From Nemertoderma westbladi (Eukaryota > Xenacoelomorpha > Nemertodermatida > Nemertodermatidae), in NCBI GenBank assembly GCA_032718475.1, contig JAUCBJ010005952.1, positions 1 to 34,968 on the forward strand: a stretch of 34,968 nt of DNA. Reading direction: 5' to 3'. The notes beneath the pieces were generated by a model. That model was not told the DNA's origin, made no database searches, and saw only the letters and a list, made by a program, of their open reading frames with translations. Below, piece by piece: positions 28,529 to 34,968 of the stretch. Positions within the stretch are counted from its first letter, which is position 1; the number at the start of each line of letters is the position of its first letter. The translations under genes were made by a program, and so were the position numbers.

Positions 28529-31501
28529 CTAGAAATAATACATTGTAAAATAAATTTTAAGGTTATTTTAATAGTAAATTTGTCATAAAATATGTTTTTA
28601 TGTCAATTTGCAGAACTGAGTATACAATACTACTGAGCAATGAACTGACAGTGAAATTTGGAGATATATGATGGATTGGGTGATTTTTCGAATTGCATTC
28701 ACTACCATCCAATTACCTTATGCAATTTGTAGTACAGACCACAAGCGTTGCAAACCGGATCTCCCATTTCGTTACGCCGCCATAGTGTGGTTTCATTGGT
28801 CTGACAGTTTACACAGGACATTCCCCCTCGTTTTATGGGTGGTTGTTTTTTGGGGGACTTGGCAAGTGGTCGGGATTGGCCATTCACTTTATGATAAAGG
28901 CCACACGCGTTGCAGAGGTAATGGCCCGTATCGTCTCTTCTCCACAATGGTGTATTGATCGCTCCACAATTGACACATTCACGGGATTCTAGAAACAACA
29001 TTTACAGTAACGGTAGTTATATTTATCATTATTGTATTCACAGCATAGCGTACCGGTACTCTATTAAAGGCCTTGCAAGCGTGCAGCCTTCATAATTTAT
29101 GGAGGCTGGATTATAACCGCCGGTAGCGTACTGCTGTACTGTGTTTGTGCAGGCATGGGGAGAGTTCTATAAATTTTCATTTGTTGCAATTTGGATAATG
29201 GACGTAATTGAAGTTTCCTCGTTAAGCAAAATAAAAATTTTATGGTAGCTAGTGTTTTAGCTAGGTTTAGCCGTTTAGCTAGTAATTTCAACACTGGTTC
29301 CGATATCCTACTTCCTTCTATAAAAATTTTATAGTAGCTAGTTCTTATTTCTATTTGTATAGAAAATGTTCCAGAACATGTTAGCTATTCATTTTTAAAA
29401 ACAATTATGTTCTAGAACAAATATTTTTTGTTCTTGAACATTTTTTAGAAAAAAATCTGGATTCGATTTAAAACGCATGGAATCGTCCTAAAACGTGTTT
29501 AAAATTGTTTAAAATGTTTAAAACCTAAACTAGTAGGATAGACTACCTACACGAGGATGAATCACTACCTACAACAGGGCGATTAGCTACCTACACGAGG
29601 GCAATTCGCTTCCTACACCAGGACGATTCGCTAACTACACGAGCGCGAGGGCGATTAGCTACCTACACCAAGACGATTCGCAAGGTTCATATCATAGGAT
29701 GCAATGCCCACTTAACTAATGAGCATATTATTAGAGAATTGTGCAATCTCTGTAGTGACGTAATATTGTCCAAAACCCAGTATCACCCTGCATGTACTGC
29801 AGATGAGTTTGGCCAGCCTGTGTCATCATCGATGTTATTCGTTTCCTCTAAAGTATGGGGCATTGACTGGAGGTAGGAGGAGGTTTACTGGAGATAATGG
29901 GAGGTTTATAATAGTCTTAAGTTAATATTAATGATAAGTTAATTATATGTTAAAACACTTATAATCTTTATTGAGACAAACCGTAAATCATTCCATATGA
30001 ACCATCGTAGGGTCCTCCTGGGTCTATATTGTATCCCAAACCGGTCGTCCCTGGGAACTGTGGCCCGTAGTTAATGTGTGGCATTGACGACCCGTAATGA
30101 TCCAATAGACTGTTGCCACACTGTCCGCCCCCTAACGACGGTTGCGGGATCACTAAAGGCATGATCATACTTTTTGACGTGTTTGTAGTTCTGGAATCGT
30201 AGATATTATTTGGTCCTTCATTCTATTATCAAAATGGCATAATGTAACAATAGAACTGAACGAAAAAGACATTAAGGGTAGTGAGTAAGGCTCATTCGTG
30301 CAGAATTAAGTTTTGGGGGATCGCGGACTACTTATTAGTAGGACCGAAATATCCGAAGTATTATAGCCAATCATGTTTCAATTATAAAGCGACGAACTGT
30401 CAATCATGTTATTTCAACATACAGTGCTGGTTATGTAACCCAACAACGTCAATAGTACCAATTCATTATCGTTTTGAGAAACACAAGTTCCAATGATTAT
30501 AAGTTAGTTATTATTGAAATTAATATCAACCCGGGTTGAAATTCAAGAAAAAAATATCAATATAAAAATGAAAAATAATAGTGAATTATTTTTGCCGCTT
30601 TCATCCACCGTACGTGTACGCATGCACCGGTACCAGGAACCGCCACCGTACCCAGAGACAGATTCGGTGAATTTCGGTTAATTGAAAACTAGTCATAAAA
30701 AACTTCCTTTTTACAATTGATTATAATAAATTCAATATTTTTGTTTTTGCAGTTCGACAATTTTTCACCAACCTGAGACCATAATTTAGCCGGGTAATAC
30801 AATGAAGGAGAAATACTGGAATGAGAAAGTGATGGCGATTTGATAACTCCAACGGATACGGTCGGTTGCATGACGAGGGCAGAACTAGGGTGCTCCGATT
30901 TAATCACGGATCGTGGATCTGGGCCGAATGGTCCGCTTGTGGCGAGCGGACTACCGCTGTAAGGGAGACTCCCGCTGCCCGAGGATAAGCAACTCCCATA
31001 GTTCGTGCTGGATAGGTTGCCCCCCAGATAGGGTCTCTGACCGCCAAACTGAATCCGCGATGGATAGAAGTTCCTGGAGTGATCGAGATGAGTGAAGAAC
31101 GTCTCCACGTCCTCCTGAGGGAGGAGATTCCCCGCTTCCAGAGTTTGCGTCTCATTCGGTACCTCAGTAGGAATGTACGAGTTGCGGATGTCTTCGCTAT
31201 AGCTGGTGCGGTGTAATGTTCTAGAGGCAGATCCCAGCACGGTTGCTAGGGAACTGTATTGGTCATCGGATGGAACATCAGATCGATATCTGGAGCTTCG
31301 CACTTGGGCGGCAGCGGCGAGTTCTAAATGTTTTTGTATGTCGACTGTCTGCAGTCTGTGGTGTGAAGTTTCGTCCAACAGCGCCTGTCTCCATCTATTC
31401 TCCGTGGCTTCTACGTCGTCATGGTTACAGACGGAGGATTCCGCGTTGCCAACACTGACCGGAGAGTTGGATTCCGTGGAAGTTTGATCGGGAATGTCCA
31501 T
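28319..31501 (-). CDS. GATA4/5/6-class zinc-finger transcription factor (four coding exons)
   Basis: Exons 31501-30773, 30222-29982, 28988-28717 and 28528-28319 join in phases 0, 1 and 0 into 483 codons plus stop. The N-terminal 324 residues are Ser/Pro/Tyr-rich, as in GATA activation regions. N-finger Cys are at 328, 331, 349 and 352 and C-finger Cys at 382, 385, 403 and 406; both are CX2CX17CX2C with LWRR after the second Cys. The basic tail has [18 protein letters not shown], close to the GATA4/5/6 form (VPRPLAM-KEGIQTRKRK) and unlike GATA1/2/3 (VNRPLTMKKEGIQTRNRK). It binds WGATAR DNA in the nucleus; the family acts in endoderm and heart/mesoderm development. A T-rich acceptor just before the ATG suggests a 5' non-coding exon upstream. 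No frame damage, so it should be functional. Confidence 0.93.
28717..28988 (-). CDS. GATA coding exon 3 (both zinc fingers)
   Basis: 272 nt. Acceptor TGTTTCTAG|AATCC and donor CATAAG|GTAATT. Encodes [17 protein letters not shown]... (N-finger), the inter-finger linker [19 protein letters not shown], and the C-finger to GLYYKLHK. The donor position within KLHK|V is the place where GATA genes commonly have an intron. There is no intron between the two fingers. Confidence 0.95.
29372..29460. repeat. AT-rich dispersed repeat (second copy)
   Basis: Matches 9721-9805; see AGAACATGTTAG, TTTTTAAAAA, ATGTTCTAGAAC. Lies in GATA intron 2. Confidence 0.5.
29528..29682. repeat. Imperfect 27-30-bp minisatellite in GATA intron 2
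   Basis: About five units of CTACCTACACGAGG followed by GCGATT(A/C)GCT and variants. Short and diverged. Confidence 0.6.
29982..30222 (-). CDS. GATA coding exon 2 (Tyr/Gly-rich)
   Basis: 241 nt, 80 codons plus one base. I chose the acceptor TTTGATAATAG|AATGAAGG because it keeps phase 0 with exon 1; the alternative acceptor CGATTCCAG|AAC would shift the frame. Donor TTACG|GTTTGT splits a Glu codon with exon 3. Protein [20 protein letters not shown] is followed by a Tyr/Gly-rich stretch, fitting the segment just before the N-finger in GATA4/5/6. Confidence 0.8.
30580..30758. other. Block of GATA intron 1 shared with the partial duplicate
   Basis: Intronic sequence next to exon 1, matching 20229-20405, with palindromic CGTACGTGTACG and ACCGGTACC. 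It is either duplicated by chance along with the exon end or constrained; two copies cannot tell these apart. Confidence 0.4.
30773..31501 (-). CDS. GATA coding exon 1 (N-terminal activation region)
   Basis: Codons 1-243, start ATG at 31501. The open frame includes one codon before it (GTG), directly after the acceptor at 31505. It ends at CTCAG|GTTGGT, phase 0. Rich in Ser, Thr, Pro, Gly and Tyr. Internal features include [18 protein letters not shown] and [13 protein letters not shown] at the end. The last 19 codons are the part duplicated at 20229-20471. Confidence 0.9.
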
Positions 31502-31504
31502 CAC

Positions 31505-31525
31505 CTATAATAAAATAAAATAAAA
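31505..31525 (-). other. Splice acceptor before the GATA ATG
   Basis: Minus strand TTTATTTTATTATAG|GTGATGG: a T-rich tract with AG four bases before the ATG. Implies a 5' UTR exon upstream, or an upstream coding exon ending in phase 0. Confidence 0.5.
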
Positions 31526-34140
31526 GATTTGTAAATCATTTAATTTAGAAAGAGCTGTCATGAAGATATTTTGGTATACTTAGGAATGGGGTTCACGACT
31601 CAAATTCAAAACCAGATTAATTATAGATGCAATAATATCACAGAAACACAATGGCGTTTACAGAATTCAATAAGATGCTAAAATAGCCGAGATATTGGTG
31701 TTTTCAGTTTAAGAATTATTCAAGAATTATTTATTTACTTATAGTTCGCTCCGTCCAGATTCAACCTATAATGATTTAACTTTTTGTATATTTGTTTGCT
31801 TTCATATTGTTCTGTGCCATATCCCGGTGAAATTTAAAATGACACGGATATTGTTCCACGGTTATTCCCAGAAGTATTATTTTTAGTAGAATCATTGTTT
31901 ATTAATTATTTTGAAATGCTTTCTATAAGAATTTAATTTTGTGCACTAAATAGGCTACAATTTTTGTTAAATAATAATGTTACTAAATGTTTATTATTCT
32001 TGTAAAATTAAAGGTTACAAATAATGCTTGTAGGAGGACACACCATCTGAATAATATGAAACATACCGATAATGCTGAAATTCACATTTTAAAACTTAAA
32101 TATTAGGTAGTCAGAATGTCTCACTGTAGATTATACGTAACTAGTTACAAGTAACACAAAAAAAATATATATATGTAATATCCTAAAATATATGAACGGC
32201 CGAAATATCTTGACTTCAAATTTTATGGGAAATCCTAGTAAAAAAAAGTTAGGAATGGCGGCTATTCGCTTAATTCAAAAAATAAACATACTTGTAAAAA
32301 GGAGCGCTTTTTAGAAAAGTTTATTCTAAAAAAAATTAATTTATAATTAAAATTTTATATGACATCTAGTCCTTGAAAATATTACTGCCATTTAGAATAC
32401 CAAATTTTTAAGGTGAGTAGTACATGCATATTCTCCATACAAACTACTACAGTATTAAGCCTCGGTACACTTTTAGAACGCATCAGATTACTGTATAGGT
32501 CAACTGTTCTTGCATTCCTACCAGAATTGAATGGGCTTTCTGGTGAACCAATTTTTTTTTAATTTCAATTTTTTTTTCATATAGTAAGCTTATTTTTTGA
32601 AAAATGGACATAATTTTCAAAAAAATAGCCAAATAATTAGTGTCACAAACTTTCAAATCATAATCTGTGTTTATGCGTACATTATATAAAAAAAAAAAAT
32701 TAGTTCACGTTATTCTACGGTAAAAAGTGATCCTAGTGAGAAATTTCCAAGACTATAACTCAAATAGCAGCTGAGAAAAATGTACCGAAAAAGTTTGAAA
32801 AACACATTTTGAGAAAAATCAAGTTCAAATTTGAACCTTCCCGCGCAAAAACTGTCTGTTATTATGAAATAATGTCTGTCACTATATACCTAGCAAAAAG
32901 AAAGCTCAAACCCATGCTAAGATTTATGCTATGGGGTTTTCCTGGTCGCTGATTTCATTTCTGAGGTCAGTTTTCACTTTTAATGAAATCTTGTTTGTCT
33001 GTATGTCTGTCTGTCGGTCTTACTGACTATCCGACAATATGTCCATCAAATATAAGAAAATGGCATACAATCTAATTAAACTAGTCGCAAAATTCAATTC
33101 TAGTGTCAGATTTAACATTTGATGACTTCCAAATTGTCTGTTTGGCAGTCAGTCTGTCGGTTATATTTTGACGGACACACTGACAGGCATACAGACAGAA
33201 ACGACGAGGCCAAATTTGAATATTGACATCAGAAATGAAGTCACCGACTACGAAAACCCATATAGGGAATTTTTTTAGACAGATAGTTTGCTTTTTAATG
33301 ACGGACAGATATACTGACGGACAAACCGACAGTCAATCGGACAGACAGCCATATTTCGAGAATTAAGACAGATCTTGCTGAACGGTTTTCAAATTTGGAA
33401 TCTTCATAAAGATCTGCTCTAAATGAAACAGAATAAAAAATTTGAAAAAAAATAAAAACACAAACAAGCAACCATAAATACTAGATTGAACATTGATAAA
33501 TATTGTAACGCCCACATAAAATAGACAAGCGATATGGCAGTTTAAAAAAGTTCAATTTATTGAACCTATGAAATTTTTTTCAGGACTGCAAAACGTTTAT
33601 CTATACTTTTATTACATCAATTATTTAGTGTTGTTTGGTATATTTTTTTGTAGAAGTAAAAATAAATATGTGCATTTAATTATCATTATTTAAATTCAAA
33701 TAATTTTCTTTTACAAATACGAGACATTAATAAATAAATCAATCTACCCGATTCATTTCACTAAGTTTAGTAAATAGTATTGTTTCATTAAGAATGCTAA
33801 AGTATGTCTTGTCCCAATTATTTTTGAATAATCGTCAACTTTCCCCTACCTAATAAAGGTCAACCATTATATATTAGAAGTCCTGAAGTCTAACTGATCT
33901 AACCTGATCAAGAATTTATTATTGTCGAATAATTTGTTCAACATTGACAAATAAATTCATAAGAGAAATATTTAAAATAAAATTGTATCCAATATAAGTT
34001 TAATAATGCACGACTATTCATTATACTACTTAATATATATTTATGCATGTATGAGCATTGATACTTTCGCTAAATTGCTATAGCCAGACCGCAGGTAGGT
34101 CATTAATAATTTTCGTTTACGATGTCCCATCAGAGCAAAC
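31526..34140. other. GATA upstream region, AT-rich, no coding seen
   Basis: About 2.6 kb upstream of the first coding exon. Any 5' non-coding exon and promoter should lie here or further right, but I could not place them. Includes the repeat at 32900-33370. Confidence 0.4.
32880..33370. repeat. Dispersed GACA/GTCT repeat, copy 3
   Basis: Contains GGTCGCTGATTTCATTTCTG, TTTGTCTGTATGTCTGTCTG, later ACAGACAGAAACGACG, GAAATGAAGTCACCGACTAC and CGGACAGACAGCC. Same family as 11231 and 12950, in the same or mirrored half-units. Confidence 0.6.
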
Positions 34141-34146
34141 AATTAC

Positions 34147-34327
34147 AAGAGCAAAGTGTACATTAGGATGGTTAAATGTATGCATTGTGGTAGGTCGTTT
34201 GGTTGAGCTGTGAGCACGCCGCTTTCTTCAACCAACAGTATAAGCTCAAAGGTCGCCTCTATTGGGGCTACTAGCACGTCTTGTGTTAACTCACATAGTA
34301 TGTTGTCTACCTTGGTGAGATGTTGAA
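34147..34327 (-). CDS. Candidate exon of an unrecognised gene
   Basis: A 60-codon open frame between a possible acceptor TTGTATGTTTAG|TTC and a possible donor CTCTT|GTAATT, more GC-balanced than its flanks. It reads HLTKVDNILCELTQDVLVAP and IEATFELILLVEESGVLTAQ, mixed helical-looking sequence with sensible amino acid use. I do not recognise the family. It lies upstream of GATA on the same strand and could be an upstream exon or another gene's exon, or chance. Confidence 0.3.
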
Positions 34328-34737
34328 CTAAACATACAATAAAATTACTCTATAATTAATAATTAAGTTGCTTTAATACATATATTATATACAGTGGCAA
34401 AATGACGACGTCAATAATATCGATATTGTTAAACCTTATTAAATCGGAATGAATTTAAAATTGTCTTATAAACTGTTTATAGGCGCTTATTAAAACATAT
34501 GATTATATACTGTATATTCTGTATAAATGAAAAAAAAAGTAAAGAAGAAAGTATATCTAATCAGTGACTGTTAAACACCATTGAACCTTGGCATTTTGGT
34601 AACATGCACCCCGTTATAAGAGCGTTAGTGAAATAGATTACACTTGGATAATCCCATATTATCCATTATATATTTGTTAGACCACCTACCAGTACGCTTA
34701 AATCTTTTATCTTTCGATTGTCTCCCCTACACCTGAA

Positions 34738-34968
34738 ATTGAAAGGGGAGTAACATCTCTGGGGGTAACAGCACTGGGGGGGGGGGGGGGGGGGGGGGTG
34801 GGATGCTGGGGGTAACAGGAATGGGAGGCAACAGCACTGGGGGTAACAGGTAACAGAACACTGGGTGGGGGCGGTGGGGGGGAGGAGGTGTAACAGGAAT
34901 GGGGAGTAACATCTCTGGGGGTAACCGCACAGGGTGGGGGAGGGACTGGAGGGAGGCTGGGGGTAACA
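34738..34968. repeat. G-rich minisatellite at the window edge
   Basis: Units based on GGGGGTAACAGCACTGG / GGAGTAACATCTCTGG with a poly-G run of about 21 at 34777-34798. Runs off the right end. G-quadruplex-prone. Confidence 0.85.

Noticed and set aside
28668-28958. 96-codon plus-strand ORF
   Set aside because: Antisense of the GATA zinc-finger exon.
29097-29294. 65-codon minus ORF in GATA intron 2
   Set aside because: No splice sites that keep the GATA frame and the sequence is repeat-like (ATTTTAT(A/G)GTAGCTAGT words).
30281-30496. 71-codon plus ORF in GATA intron 1
   Set aside because: No domain; on the opposite strand within an intron, low complexity.

Overview
The window looks like AT-rich nuclear DNA from an animal. 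It holds a spliced two-finger GATA gene of the 4/5/6 class, rhodopsin-like receptor exons with GT/AG splice sites, APE-type LINEs, a tRNA-derived SINE, several families of small inverted-repeat transposons and long minisatellites. An invertebrate deuterostome, perhaps a tunicate, is my guess from the GATA class, the compact introns and the many TAGGCCTA words. I cannot fix the species from the sequence.

Left part (1-9470, higher GC). The minus strand carries a large decayed BEL/Pao-like element. Reading right to left it has a very long Gag (about 8845 to 4590) with a coiled coil, Asn-rich and Arg-rich stretches and a DUF1759-like domain. Then come a CCHC knuckle, a DSG aspartic protease with the GW-LSGP signature, an in-frame TAG, and an unrecognised continuation to 2373. 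I find no reverse transcriptase, RNase H or integrase. The Gag frame is broken at poly-G tracts, at a 1-nt deletion in a tandem repeat, and by a roughly 600-bp inverted-repeat element. Further left are a 32-bp minisatellite (1661-2185) and an ORF resembling RNase D (154-1131).

Middle part (9470-27720, AT-rich, repeats dominate). In order: degenerate telomere-like repeats; a 1-kb foldback element (9849-10830); GACA/GTCT dispersed repeats; a SINE (minus); a 5'-truncated LINE (plus); one GPCR first coding exon (14525-14786, minus); a longer broken LINE (14943-17318, minus); and a 1.56-kb piggyBac-type nonautonomous element (TTAA sites, 17322-18885) with five 163-bp internal repeats. Next are a partial copy of the GATA exon 1/intron 1 boundary hit by a LINE fragment (20229-20712), two GPCR exons for TM6 and TM7 (20914-21906, minus), a 46-copy 44-bp minisatellite (23557-25587), and two more MITE-like elements (26804-27086, 27131-27697).

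Right part (27900-34968). A GATA4/5/6-class transcription factor gene lies on the minus strand. Four coding exons (31501-30773, 30222-29982, 28988-28717, 28528-28319) join in consistent phases into 483 codons. Both zinc fingers lie in one exon. Upstream are AT-rich intergenic DNA or 5' introns, a third GACA-type repeat, a small unrecognised candidate exon (34147-34327) and a G-rich minisatellite that runs off the window end.

Only the GATA gene looks intact. The receptor exons come from at least one receptor gene, now disordered or tandemly duplicated. Most of the rest is mobile or tandem repeat DNA.
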